The translations under genes were made by a program, and so were the position numbers. From contig NZ_BJFL01000004.1 in assembly GCF_005405885.1 (NCBI RefSeq), forward strand, positions 186,001 to 250,000: 64,000 nucleotides of DNA, written 5' to 3'. The notes below the pieces were generated by a model. That model was not told the DNA's origin. It saw only the letters and a program-made list of their open reading frames with translations, and did no database searches. The DNA is from Gandjariella thermophila (lineage in GTDB: Bacteria; Actinomycetota; Actinomycetes; Mycobacteriales; Pseudonocardiaceae). Positions 28,802-37,213 of this stretch are shown here, piece by piece; the first letter of the stretch is position 1; every line of letters starts with the position of its first letter.

Positions 28802-29110
28802 CTAGCTGCCGCGGTAGGTGGTGTAGCCGAACGGGCTGATCAGCAGCGGCACGTGGTGGTGCTGCTCGGCGTCGGCGATCCGGAACACCACGGTGACCTC
28901 CGGAAAGAAGCCCTCGTGCAGGTCCGCGACGTCGAACACCAGCCGGTGCACGCCGGCGCCGGGACACCAGCCGCCGATCCGGCCGTCCGCGTCGGTCTCG
29001 CCGCGGGCGACCTCCCGCCACCCGTCGCCGGTGCCCTGCTCCAGCCGCACGGCGATGCCGGCGGCGGGCCGGCCGCGCGCGGTGTCCAGAACGTGCGTGG
29101 ACAGGCTCAT
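28802..29110 (-). CDS. hiuH: 5-Hydroxyisourate hydrolase (transthyretin-like)
   Basis: The 102-residue protein has the transthyretin-related fold with the diagnostic N-terminal STHVLDTARGRPA and C-terminal tetrapeptide YRGS. The histidine and arginine positions of the active site are retained in THVLD, LLISPFGYTTYRG and the central strand region. It hydrolyses the uricase product 5-hydroxyisourate to OHCU. Its ATG overlaps the stop of the OHCU decarboxylase gene, so the two enzymes of this step are translationally coupled. Confidence 0.95.
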   Translation of the reverse strand: MSLSTHVLDTARGRPAAGIAVRLEQGTGDGWREVARGETDADGRIGGWCPGAGVHRLVFDVADLHEGFFPEVTVVFRIADAEQHHHVPLLISPFGYTTYRGS

Positions 29111-29577
29111 GGCGCGCCCACCAGCCGGCCCAGCCGCAGCCGGACGATCTTCGCCAGCTCGGCGCGGACCGCCTCCCGCTCGGCGGCCGGGTCGTTGCCC
29201 AGCCGGTCGCGCAGCGCGGCCAGCACCGCCTCGACCGGCAGCCCGTCGGCGCAGATGAGGAACACGTGCCCGAACCGCCGCTCGTAGGCGAGGTTGGCCT
29301 CGGCGAGTTCGGCGGCCAGCCGGGGGTCCCCGGTGGCGGCCGCCGACTGCTCGGCACGCGACCAGCGTGCCGCTGCGCCGTCCCCGGCCGCGCGCTCCCC
29401 GATGCGCGGATGCTCGGCCAGCGCGCGCTCCACCTCCGCCCAGTCCAGTGCGGCGAGAGCGCGGCCGGCGGCGTCCAGCACCGCGGCCGCGCTCGGGTAC
29501 GGCGCGCCGGCCAGCATCGCGTCCACCCAGCGCGGCGACGCGCAGCACGCCCGCAGCCGCTCCGCTTCCAGGTTCAT
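29107..29577 (-). CDS. uraD: OHCU decarboxylase
   Basis: The 156-residue product has the UraD catalytic motif HPRIGER near residue 61 and the conserved AEANLAYERRFGHVFLIC segment near residue 107. It decarboxylates OHCU to S-allantoin. I use the ATG at 29577 (MNLEAERLRACCASPRWVD); another ATG at 29613 would add twelve mostly basic residues and has a poorer ribosome binding site. It is the first gene of the ten-gene leftward purine operon and is divergent from the permease gene. Confidence 0.9.
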   Translation of the reverse strand: MNLEAERLRACCASPRWVDAMLAGAPYPSAAAVLDAAGRALAALDWAEVERALAEHPRIGERAAGDGAAARWSRAEQSAAATGDPRLAAELAEANLAYERRFGHVFLICADGLPVEAVLAALRDRLGNDPAAEREAVRAELAKIVRLRLGRLVGAP

Positions 29578-29684
29578 CTCCCGCCTCGCTCGCCTGCCTG
29601 CCTGTCCCGCCATTAGGCACCCGCGCCCTCGGCCGGGTACAGCGGCGGAAACTACGAAAACCGGCCCTGACCGCCGGCCGACCA

Positions 29685-29700
29685 TTGTAGGAAGATACAA
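29685..29700. promoter_or_regulatory. Inverted repeat TTGTA-N6-TACAA in the divergent purine promoter region
   Basis: TTGTA at 29685-29689 and TACAA at 29696-29700 form a perfect 5-bp inverted repeat with a 6-bp spacer in an AT-richer patch. It lies 108 bp before the catabolic operon start and 159 bp before the permease start, the only operator-like palindrome I see in this 282-bp divergent region. A binding site for a purine-responsive regulator is a reasonable inference. Confidence 0.45.
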
Positions 29701-29859
29701 ACGTTGAAAAACCGCGTTACCGCTGGTGGATGGCCTGTTGACAATGAAGTTCCGGCTACTCACACTCCACCGGCAAGTATTTCGGGCGGCCCGCCCCGAA
29801 ATGCGGTTCGTCCCACCCGGGCGTCCTCCCGCGGCCCGAAATCGAAAGGTGGAGCAGCA

Positions 29860-31260
29860 ATGTCCGGTTCATCGCCACCCCGCGCGAACCACCTTCACCC
29901 CGTGGACGAGGTGCTCCCGCTGCCCCGGCTCGCGGTGCTCGGCCTGCAGCATGTGCTGATCATGTACGCGGGCGCGGTGGCCGTGCCGTTCATCGTCGGC
30001 AAGGCGCTCAAGCTGGACCAGGCCACCATCGCGCTGCTGGTTGACGCTGACCTGCTGGTCGCGGGGATCGCCACGTTCGTGCAGGGCGTGGGCGTGTCCC
30101 GGCTGTTCGGCGTGCGGCTGCCGGTGGTCGCCGGGGCCACCTTCACCGTGGTCAACCCGATGATCACCATCGCGTCGAAGTACGGGCTGCCCGCGGTGTA
30201 CGGCGCGATGCTGGCGTCCGGCGTCTTCGGTCTCGCCATCGCCCGGCCGTTCGCCAGCATGGTCCGGTACTTCCCGCCACTGGTGTCCGGCTCGGTGATC
30301 ACCATCATCGGGCTGTCGCTGCTGGGTCCGGGTGCGGCGATGATCGCCGGGCACGACACCGGGGCACCGGACTACGGCACGGCGTCGCACATCGGGCTCG
30401 CCTTCCTGGTGATCCTGCTGATCGTGGTGTTCACCCGGTGCCTGCGCGGCTTCTTCGGGCAGATCGCCCCGCTGCTGGCGCTCGCGGTCGGCGCGGTGGT
30501 GTCGATTCCGATGGGCCTGTTCCAGTTCGCCGGCGTGCGGCAGGCGGGCTGGTTCGGTGTCGCCGCGCCGTTCCACTTCGGGGCGCCCACGTTCAACGCG
30601 GCCGCGATCGTCTCGATGTGCATCGTGATGCTGGTGACCTACACCGAGTCGACCGCGGACATGCTCGCCGTCGGCGAGATGACCGGGCGGCGCCTCTCCG
30701 AGCGGGACATCGCCAGGGGCCTGGCCACTGACGGGCTGTCCGGAGTGCTGGGCGGGCTGATGAACTCCTTCCCGGACACCGCCTACGCGGAGAACGTCGG
30801 CTTGGTGCAGATGACCGGGGTGCGCAGCCGCTGGGTGGTCGCGGTGACCGGGGTGGTGCTGGTGCTGATGGGTCTGGTGCCGAAGGTGGGCGCGTTCGTC
30901 GCGGCCGTCCCGGAGCCGGTGATCGGCGGCGCGGCGGTGGTGATGTTCGCGATGGTCACGGCGGTGGGTATCCAGACGTTGAAGAAGGTGGACTTCTCCG
31001 GCACGCACAACCTGTTCATCGTGGCGGTGTCGCTGGGCGTCGGCATGTTGCCGGCGGTGTCGCTGGACCGCTACGGCGACTCGATCTTCTTCCGGAACTT
31101 TCCGGACTGGCTGCAGACCATCTGCGGAAGCCCGATCACGATTACCGTAGTACTGGCGTTCACGCTGAACCTGCTGTTCAACCACACCGGGGCCAAACGG
31201 TTGGTCCGTGCGGGCGAGCCGGCCGCCGCCGAGATGCCGACCGAGGAGCCCGCCTTGTAG
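29860..31260 (+). CDS. NCS2-family urate/xanthine permease
   Basis: The 466-residue membrane protein has about fourteen hydrophobic segments. The NCS2 signature region is visible as TYTESTADMLAVGEMTGR and the motif AENVGLVQMTGVRSR. This family imports xanthine, urate or uracil with protons; the surrounding genes favour urate or xanthine. The ATG at 29860 follows AAAGGTGGAG. It is divergent from the catabolic operon and is followed 30 bp later by a PucR regulator, so uptake and control genes appear co-transcribed. Confidence 0.93.
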   Translation: MSGSSPPRANHLHPVDEVLPLPRLAVLGLQHVLIMYAGAVAVPFIVGKALKLDQATIALLVDADLLVAGIATFVQGVGVSRLFGVRLPVVAGATFTVVNPMITIASKYGLPAVYGAMLASGVFGLAIARPFASMVRYFPPLVSGSVITIIGLSLLGPGAAMIAGHDTGAPDYGTASHIGLAFLVILLIVVFTRCLRGFFGQIAPLLALAVGAVVSIPMGLFQFAGVRQAGWFGVAAPFHFGAPTFNAAAIVSMCIVMLVTYTESTADMLAVGEMTGRRLSERDIARGLATDGLSGVLGGLMNSFPDTAYAENVGLVQMTGVRSRWVVAVTGVVLVLMGLVPKVGAFVAAVPEPVIGGAAVVMFAMVTAVGIQTLKKVDFSGTHNLFIVAVSLGVGMLPAVSLDRYGDSIFFRNFPDWLQTICGSPITITVVLAFTLNLLFNHTGAKRLVRAGEPAAAEMPTEEPAL

Positions 31261-31290
31261 GTTCGCACGGGTAGTCGGGAGGCGAGGCTG

Positions 31291-32787
31291 GTGCTGTTGC
31301 GGACACTGGTCGTGCATCCCGACCTGGACCTGCGCGTGCTGGCCGGCGAGGACGACCTCGACCGGCGGATCCGCTGGATCTACACCACCGATCTGCACGA
31401 CCCCAGCCGCTACCTCTCCGGCGGCTGCCTGGTGCTGTCCGGGCTGCTGTGGTGGCGCGGCCCGGGAGACTCCGAGGCGTTCGTGGCCACGCTCGCCGAG
31501 GCGGGCGTGGCCGCGCTGGGCGCGGGTACCGCCGAGCACGGCTTCGTCCCGGACGACCTGGTGGACGCCTGCCGGCGGCACGGCATCGTGCTGCTGGAGG
31601 TGCCCGAGCACGTCTCGTTCGCCACCATCACGGAGCTGGTGGTGCTCGCGCTGGCCGCCGAGCGGGACGCCGCGGGTGGGCAGCGGGAGCCGGCCGGGTT
31701 GCCGGAGGCGCTGCGCCGGGCGGGCGCGGCGCTCGATGCCGGATGCTGGCTGCTCAGCCCGACCGCCCGGGTGATCGCGGGCAGCGGCCCGGTGCCCGCG
31801 CTGGCCCAGCGCCAGTCGCTGGTGCGCCGCGCGCTGACCGGTTCCGACGCCGAGGCCGGCACCCTGCACAGCCGGGGACGCAGCTACACGGTGCTGCCCA
31901 CCGGGCCGGGACACCCGCTGGCCGGGTGGGTGCTGGTGGTCGAGGGTGAGGCCGGCCGCTGGAGCGGGGCGCAGCGGCGCGCGGTGGACGGGCTACTCGC
32001 CACCGCCCGCGCCGAGCTGTCCCGGCTGGACGACGCCCGCCGCACCCAGGCCGTCACCCGGACGGCGGTGGTCCGCGCGGTGCTCTCGGCCAGCCCCACC
32101 CCGCCCGACGTGGTCAGCCGGCTGCGCCAGGCGGGGCTGTGCGAGCGGCTGTGCGTGGCCACGGCGTCCACCGAGGAGGGCGGGCCGGCGCTGGCCGTGC
32201 CGGTGCTGGAGGAACTGGCCCTGCATCTCGGCGTGCCCTCGGTGGTGGCCGAGGTCAACGGCGAGGTGTTCGGTCTGCTCGCCATCGGCCGGGAACGACT
32301 GGACTGGGCGGTGGCCGAGATGGCCGAGGCGGTGCAGGTGCTCGAGCCCGGGCTGCGCAGGGCGGGGCTGGCGGTCGGCATCAGCCCGGCGATGTCCTGG
32401 TCGGCGATCCGGGGCGCGGCCGAGGAGAGCCGGCACGCCCGGCAGCTCGCCGAGCACCGGCACCGGCGGGCCAGCGTGGTCAACGGTGCCACGCTCACCG
32501 CGTACCAGCTGCTGCTGGCCGCGGTGCCACGGGACCTGCGGGCCTCCTACCGGGAACGGGTGCTGGGACCGGTGGCCGCCTACGACGCCGAGCACCAGTC
32601 GGACCTGGTGCACACGCTGCGGGTGTTCCTGGACTGCTCGGGTTCCTGGAAACGCGCCGCCCAGCGGCTGCACCTGCATGTCAACACGCTGCGCTACCGG
32701 ATCGAGCGAATCGGCGAGCTGACTGGGCGCGACCTGACCACCCTGGCCGCGCAGGTGGACCTGCACATCGCGCTGCACCTCGACTGA
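31291..32787 (+). CDS. pucR: PucR-family transcriptional regulator of purine catabolism
   Basis: The 498-residue protein begins at a GTG behind GGGAGGCGAGG. Residues 1-120 form the PucR N-terminal (purine catabolism) domain, ending around ELVVLALAAE. A central GGDEF-like, degenerate region follows, and a CdaR/PucR-type HTH lies at about residues 430-495 (FLDCSGSWKRAAQRLHLHVN, then TLRYRIERI). PucR activates ureide catabolism genes in Bacillus in response to ring-opening intermediates. Here it probably acts on the divergent promoter region next to the permease gene. Confidence 0.9.
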   Translation: MLLRTLVVHPDLDLRVLAGEDDLDRRIRWIYTTDLHDPSRYLSGGCLVLSGLLWWRGPGDSEAFVATLAEAGVAALGAGTAEHGFVPDDLVDACRRHGIVLLEVPEHVSFATITELVVLALAAERDAAGGQREPAGLPEALRRAGAALDAGCWLLSPTARVIAGSGPVPALAQRQSLVRRALTGSDAEAGTLHSRGRSYTVLPTGPGHPLAGWVLVVEGEAGRWSGAQRRAVDGLLATARAELSRLDDARRTQAVTRTAVVRAVLSASPTPPDVVSRLRQAGLCERLCVATASTEEGGPALAVPVLEELALHLGVPSVVAEVNGEVFGLLAIGRERLDWAVAEMAEAVQVLEPGLRRAGLAVGISPAMSWSAIRGAAEESRHARQLAEHRHRRASVVNGATLTAYQLLLAAVPRDLRASYRERVLGPVAAYDAEHQSDLVHTLRVFLDCSGSWKRAAQRLHLHVNTLRYRIERIGELTGRDLTTLAAQVDLHIALHLD

Positions 32788-33006
32788 TGGGTTGTGCCTG
32801 GCCTGTTCGGAACGGGAGAGACCTGCGACGACGAGCCGCGGCGCGGTCGGGCGGGCACTGGATACGCCGGTGCGCGCACATAGCGGACGCCCACCTTCAA
32901 TTCGGTTTGCATAGAGTTCTGCGACTCTGACGCGGCGGGCGGCGTCCCCTTATTCTCGGCGCAGAACAATTGCCGACGATGTCAATTCTTTGAGGGGGGA
33001 ACGTCG
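32788..33006. promoter_or_regulatory. Promoter region of the orphan aromatic hydroxylase with a short inverted repeat
   Basis: This 219-bp gap precedes the FAD monooxygenase. AGAGT at 32913-32917 and ACTCT at 32924-32928 form a perfect 5-bp inverted repeat with a 6-bp spacer about 80 bp before the GTG start, within AT-richer sequence. No other gene or strong terminator is visible. Confidence 0.35.
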
Positions 33007-34653
33007 GTGAGCGAGGAGACACCGGTTCTGATCGTCGGCGGCAGCATGGTCGGACTGGCGTCCGCGTTGTTCCTCGCTCACCACGGAATCCGCCCGCTGC
33101 TGGTGGAGCGGCATGCCCGGCTGTCCATGCATCCACGGTCGATCTCCGCGACCCCGCGCACCATGGAGATCCTGCGCGCGCTCGGGCTGGAGCGGGAGGT
33201 CCGCGCCGCGGAGAACCCCAACGCCCGCTACGGCCGCGTGGTGCAGGTCGAGTCGCTCGCCGGGCGCGAACTCGGCTGGTTCGACGGCCCGTTCCGGGAG
33301 GACGACGATGGCGTGAGCGCCACCGGCTGGACTCTGATCGGGCAGGACCGGCTGGAGCCGATCCTGTTCGCCCGCGCCGAGGCACTCGGCGCGGACATCC
33401 GGCTGGCCACGGAAATGGTGGACTTTCACGCGGACGTCGACGGGGTGACCGCGGTCATCCGCGACCGGGCCTCCGGCGCGACACGTACCGTGCGCGCGGC
33501 ATACCTGATCGCCGCGGACGGGAACCGCAGCGGCATCCGCGCCACCCTGGGCATCGGCACCCACGGCCTGGGCACGTTCAGCCGGCAACTGAACGTGCTG
33601 TTCCGCGCCGACCTCACCGAGTACGTGGCCGGGCGGCGGTTCTTCCTCTGCTTCGTCAACCGCCCGGAGGTGCACGGCGTACTCGGCCAGCTCGACGCCT
33701 CGCCCGACGGCCGGTGGCGCTTCGCCGCCAGCGTCTCACCCGGGCAAACCCACGACCGCTACAGCGAGCGGCGCTGCGCGGAACTGGTACGCACCGCGGT
33801 CGGCGTCGCCGACCTCGACCTCACCGTGCTGGATGTGACCAGCTGGGAGATCGCCGCGCGGGTCGCCGACCGGTTCCGCGCCGGGCGGGTCCTCCTCGCC
33901 GGCGACGCGGCCCACGTCATGCCGCCCACCGGCGGTTTCGGCGGCAACCTCGGCGTGCAGGACGCGCACAACCTCGCGTGGAAGCTGAGCCTCGTGCTGC
34001 GCGGCGCCGCGGCACCCGGGCTGCTGGACAGCTACGACGCCGAGCGGCGGCCGGTCGCCGAGTTCACCGTCGACCAGGGCGTGCTGCGCTACCGCCAGCA
34101 CAGCAACCTCGACGAGGCGGAGGCCGCGCGGTTCCGGCCGCCAAGCACCGTCCAGTTCGGACACATCTACCGGTCGCCGGCGGTGCTACCGGAGAATCCG
34201 GACGACGGCGCGGTGGTGGAGGACCCCACCCGGCCCTCCGGGCGCCCGGGTACCCGCGCACCGCACCTGTGGCTGCGCCACCACGGCCGGGACATCGGCG
34301 TCCACGACCTCGTGCGGCGCGACTTCCTGCTGCTGGCCGCCGCGCGGGGCGGTGCGTGGCTCGCGGCCGCCGAACGCGCGGCGACCGATCTCGGCATCCC
34401 CGTCGACGCCTACCAGGTCGACTCGGCCGGCCTGGTCGACGTCGACGGGGCCATCCAGAACCGTTACGGGCTCACCGACACCGGGGCGGTGCTCATCCGC
34501 CCGGACGGCTTCATCGCGTACCGGGCGGCACGCCTGCCCGGGGACGCCGCGGCGGCGCTGACCGGCGTGCTCGGCCGCCTGCTCGGCGGGCGCGGGCCCG
34601 TGCGCCGCCAACCCGGCGCCGACCGCGCCGGCCTGGTGGCGGACCGGCCGTGA
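33007..34653 (+). CDS. FAD-dependent aromatic polyketide-type hydroxylase (group A flavoprotein monooxygenase)
   Basis: The 548-residue protein has the Rossmann motif VLIVGGSMVGLASALFLA near residue 8. The conserved AADGNRSGIRATLGI follows near residue 172, then LLAGDAAHVMPPTGGFGGNL and DAHNLAWKL near 300-325. A thioredoxin-like C-terminal domain completes the architecture of PgaE/RdmE-type hydroxylases. These use NADPH and O2 to hydroxylate phenolic or polycyclic substrates. The GTG start follows GAGGGGGGAAC. It sits 30 kb from the PKS genes, so its substrate is not given by context; an aromatic polyketide or xenobiotic phenol is possible. Confidence 0.85.
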   Translation: MSEETPVLIVGGSMVGLASALFLAHHGIRPLLVERHARLSMHPRSISATPRTMEILRALGLEREVRAAENPNARYGRVVQVESLAGRELGWFDGPFREDDDGVSATGWTLIGQDRLEPILFARAEALGADIRLATEMVDFHADVDGVTAVIRDRASGATRTVRAAYLIAADGNRSGIRATLGIGTHGLGTFSRQLNVLFRADLTEYVAGRRFFLCFVNRPEVHGVLGQLDASPDGRWRFAASVSPGQTHDRYSERRCAELVRTAVGVADLDLTVLDVTSWEIAARVADRFRAGRVLLAGDAAHVMPPTGGFGGNLGVQDAHNLAWKLSLVLRGAAAPGLLDSYDAERRPVAEFTVDQGVLRYRQHSNLDEAEAARFRPPSTVQFGHIYRSPAVLPENPDDGAVVEDPTRPSGRPGTRAPHLWLRHHGRDIGVHDLVRRDFLLLAAARGGAWLAAAERAATDLGIPVDAYQVDSAGLVDVDGAIQNRYGLTDTGAVLIRPDGFIAYRAARLPGDAAAALTGVLGRLLGGRGPVRRQPGADRAGLVADRP

Positions 34654-34705
34654 CCGGCCAGACCTCTCGATCACGCCCGCCGAGAACGTCACTGGGGAGG
34701 CAGCC

Positions 34706-35773
34706 GTGCGAAGGAGACCGTGGCTGAGCGGCGCGGTGACCACCGCCGCGGTGCTGGCGGTGCTGGTGACCGTCCCCGCGGCCGACCGCGTGACGGTGAC
34801 CGAGGTGCCGTGTGACCCGACCGGCGCGGCCCTGCGGGTCGCGGTCAACGCGGCCCGCTCCGGGGACACCCTCGTGCTGGCCGCGGGATGCGTCTACAGC
34901 ATCGCCGCCCCGGACCACAACCGGGACACCGCGCTACCGGTCATCGCCAAGACGCTCACCATCCTGGGCAACGGGGCGACCGTGCAGCGCGATCCGGCGG
35001 CTCGGGCGCACTTCCGGATCTTCAAGGTGGTCGCCCCCGGGGACCTCCGGCTGGACAGCCTCACCGTGCGCTACGGGCACGCGCCCAATGCCGGCGGCGC
35101 CGTCCTCCTCGGCGGCGGCCGGCTCACGCTCAGCCACAGCGCCATCGTGGACAACACCGCCGATCTGGTGGGCGGCGGCATCAACGAGGCAAACGGAATC
35201 CTCACCGCCACCGACAGCGTGCTCAGCCACAACACTGCCGCGGCGGGCAGCGGCGGCATGCTGATGGACGGCGGCAGCGCCACGTTCACGCGCAGCAGGA
35301 TCGACGGCAACTCCGCCGGCGGGGTGGGCGGCGGCATCGGGGGCGTCGGCGTCGCCCCGAAGCTGACGCTGACCCACAGTTGGGTCACCGGCAACATCGC
35401 CGAGTTCGGCGCCGGCCTGATGAACGACGGCACCGCCACGCTCGACCACACCACGGTCAGCGGGAACACGGCCACCGGCGTCAACGCCCGCGGCGGTGGC
35501 ATCGAGAACGACGGCACGCTCGCTCTGGACAACAGCACCGTCACCGGGAACCGGGTCATCGGAGCCAACCCGCGCGGCGGCGGCCTGTTCAACGTGGGTG
35601 ACGCCACGCTGACGGACAGCCCGGTGACCGGCAACCACGCCGAGGGCAGCGGTGAGCAGGGCGGCGGGATCTTCGGCCACGTGCCACCCGGCACCGTGCG
35701 GATCATCGGCCATACCGTGGCCGACAACAGCCCCGACCAGTGCGGCACGCCGAGCACGGTGCCTGGCTGCTGA
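34706..35773 (+). CDS. Secreted right-handed beta-helix repeat protein
   Basis: The 355-residue protein starts at a GTG behind GGGGAGG. A signal peptide spans about residues 1-26 (GAVTTAAVLAVLVTVPAADR). Then come repeated units of roughly 30-36 residues with the pattern GGGI-x-N-x-GTLTLD-x-S-x-VTGN, for example GGGIENDGTLALDNSTVTGN and GGGLFNVGDATLTDSPVTGN. This is the chlamydial-Pmp/parallel beta-helix type. Two cysteines near the end (QCGTPSTVPGC) could form a disulfide cap. No catalytic residues stand out; an extracellular adhesin or carbohydrate-binding role is possible. It starts 52 bp after the hydroxylase stop. Confidence 0.8.
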   Translation: MRRRPWLSGAVTTAAVLAVLVTVPAADRVTVTEVPCDPTGAALRVAVNAARSGDTLVLAAGCVYSIAAPDHNRDTALPVIAKTLTILGNGATVQRDPAARAHFRIFKVVAPGDLRLDSLTVRYGHAPNAGGAVLLGGGRLTLSHSAIVDNTADLVGGGINEANGILTATDSVLSHNTAAAGSGGMLMDGGSATFTRSRIDGNSAGGVGGGIGGVGVAPKLTLTHSWVTGNIAEFGAGLMNDGTATLDHTTVSGNTATGVNARGGGIENDGTLALDNSTVTGNRVIGANPRGGGLFNVGDATLTDSPVTGNHAEGSGEQGGGIFGHVPPGTVRIIGHTVADNSPDQCGTPSTVPGC

Positions 35774-35786
35774 CGGCCCCGCCGGC

Positions 35787-35809
35787 CGCGGGTGGCGCGG
35801 CGGCCCGCG
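35787..35809. terminator. Candidate terminator hairpin between converging genes
   Basis: CGCGGG at 35787-35792 pairs with CCCGCG at 35804-35809 in the 38-bp gap between the beta-helix gene and ndh, whose 3' ends face each other. The loop is 11 nt and there is no T-run, so this is a positional inference. Confidence 0.35.
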
Positions 35810-35811
35810 AC

Positions 35812-37182
35812 TCACGGCGACCGGGCGGTGTTCCGGCCGCGGGCGGCCTGTTCCGGGATGGCGGCATGCCGGCCGTCCCGAAGGTCCGCGACCTGGCCGG
35901 CGGTCAGCGCGCGTTCTCGCCGCGCCGCCCAGCCGATGGTGATCATCCAGGTGAGCAGGGCGCCGGCGCGGTTGCGGAAGCCGGTCAGGAAGCCGATGTG
36001 GATGGCGATCCACAGGCACCACGCGACGAAGCCGCCGAGCCGGACCCGCCCGAAGGACACCACGGCACGGCCGCGGGCGAGGTAGGCGGCGGAACCGAGG
36101 TCGCGGTACCGGAACGGCTTGCCCGTGCCGGCCGCCGCCCTGCCCTCCACCTGCCGCCGGATGCGCAGCCCCGCGTGGCGGCCGGACTGCATGGCCACCT
36201 CCGCCACGCCCGGCAGGTGGTCGAGCGCCATGAGGTCGCCGACCACGGAGATCTCCGGGTGCCCGGGGATGGTGCAGTCCGGGGCGACCCTGATCCGCCC
36301 CGCGCGGTCCTGCTCGGCCCCGGTCTGCCGGGCCAGCGCGTGTGCCAGGGGCGGCGCCTGCACGCCCGCCGTCCACAGCACGGTCCCGGCCTCGTAGCGG
36401 GTGACCGTGCGGTCCGGGCCGCGTACCGCCACGCCGCGCCGGTCGACCTCGGTGACGACGGAGTGGACGAACAGTTCCACGCCCAGCCGGCGCAGGGTCC
36501 GCGCGGCCCGCCCGGCCAGTTTCGGGCCGAACGAGGCCAGTGCGCTCTCGCCGCCCTCGAACAGCAGCACCCTGGTGTCGGCCACGGAGGCACGGTGGAA
36601 CTCGTCGCGCAGCGTCCTGGTGGCCACCTCGCGGATCTGCCCGGCGAGTTCCACGCCGGTCGGGCCGGCGCCGACCACCACGAAGGTCAGCCACCGGCGC
36701 CGCTCCTCGGGGTCCGTCGCGGTCTCGGCCATCTCGAAGGCGCCGAACACGCGGCGGCGGATGGTCAGCGCGTCGGCGAGCGTCTTCATCCCCGGCGCGA
36801 GCGCGGCGAACTCGTCGTGCCCGAAGTAGGACTGCTCCGCGCCCGCGGCGACGATCAGGTCGTCGTAGGGAATCTCCAGCACGCCGCCCGTCGGCCGGGT
36901 GGCGATCACTGTCCGCGCGGCCACGTCGAAGCCGGTGACCTCGGCGAGCACGCACTCCACGTTGCTCTCGTGGCGCAGGATGTAGCGCAGCGGGGTGGCG
37001 ATCTGGCCCTCGGAGAGGATGCCGGTCGCGCACTGGTAGAGCAGCGGCTGGAACAGGTGGTGCCCGGCCCGGTCCACCAGCGTCACCTGGACCGGCCGGT
37101 TGCGGAAAGCGCGCGCCGCGGACAGACCGGCGAACCCACCGCCCACGATCACCACTCGGCGCGGCCTGATGTGATCGTCCAT
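35812..37182 (-). CDS. ndh: Type II NADH dehydrogenase
   Basis: The 456-residue flavoprotein has two dinucleotide-binding motifs: VVIVGGGFAGLSAARAF for FAD near residue 10 and FVVVGAGPTGVELAGQI for NADH near residue 170. The quinone-site sequence AEVAMQSGRHAG is present, and the C-terminal membrane-associating segment reads GFVAWCLWIAIHIGFLTGF. It oxidises NADH and reduces menaquinone without proton pumping. The last 50 residues are basic and variable. The upstream G6PD-like gene ends 31 bp before its ATG, so the two probably form an operon, linking a dehydrogenase with NADH or redox balancing. Confidence 0.92.
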   Translation of the reverse strand: MDDHIRPRRVVIVGGGFAGLSAARAFRNRPVQVTLVDRAGHHLFQPLLYQCATGILSEGQIATPLRYILRHESNVECVLAEVTGFDVAARTVIATRPTGGVLEIPYDDLIVAAGAEQSYFGHDEFAALAPGMKTLADALTIRRRVFGAFEMAETATDPEERRRWLTFVVVGAGPTGVELAGQIREVATRTLRDEFHRASVADTRVLLFEGGESALASFGPKLAGRAARTLRRLGVELFVHSVVTEVDRRGVAVRGPDRTVTRYEAGTVLWTAGVQAPPLAHALARQTGAEQDRAGRIRVAPDCTIPGHPEISVVGDLMALDHLPGVAEVAMQSGRHAGLRIRRQVEGRAAAGTGKPFRYRDLGSAAYLARGRAVVSFGRVRLGGFVAWCLWIAIHIGFLTGFRNRAGALLTWMITIGWAARRERALTAGQVADLRDGRHAAIPEQAARGRNTARSP

Positions 37183-37213
37183 TGTGGAACCTCACTGCTG
37201 CTTCCGGAACAGA

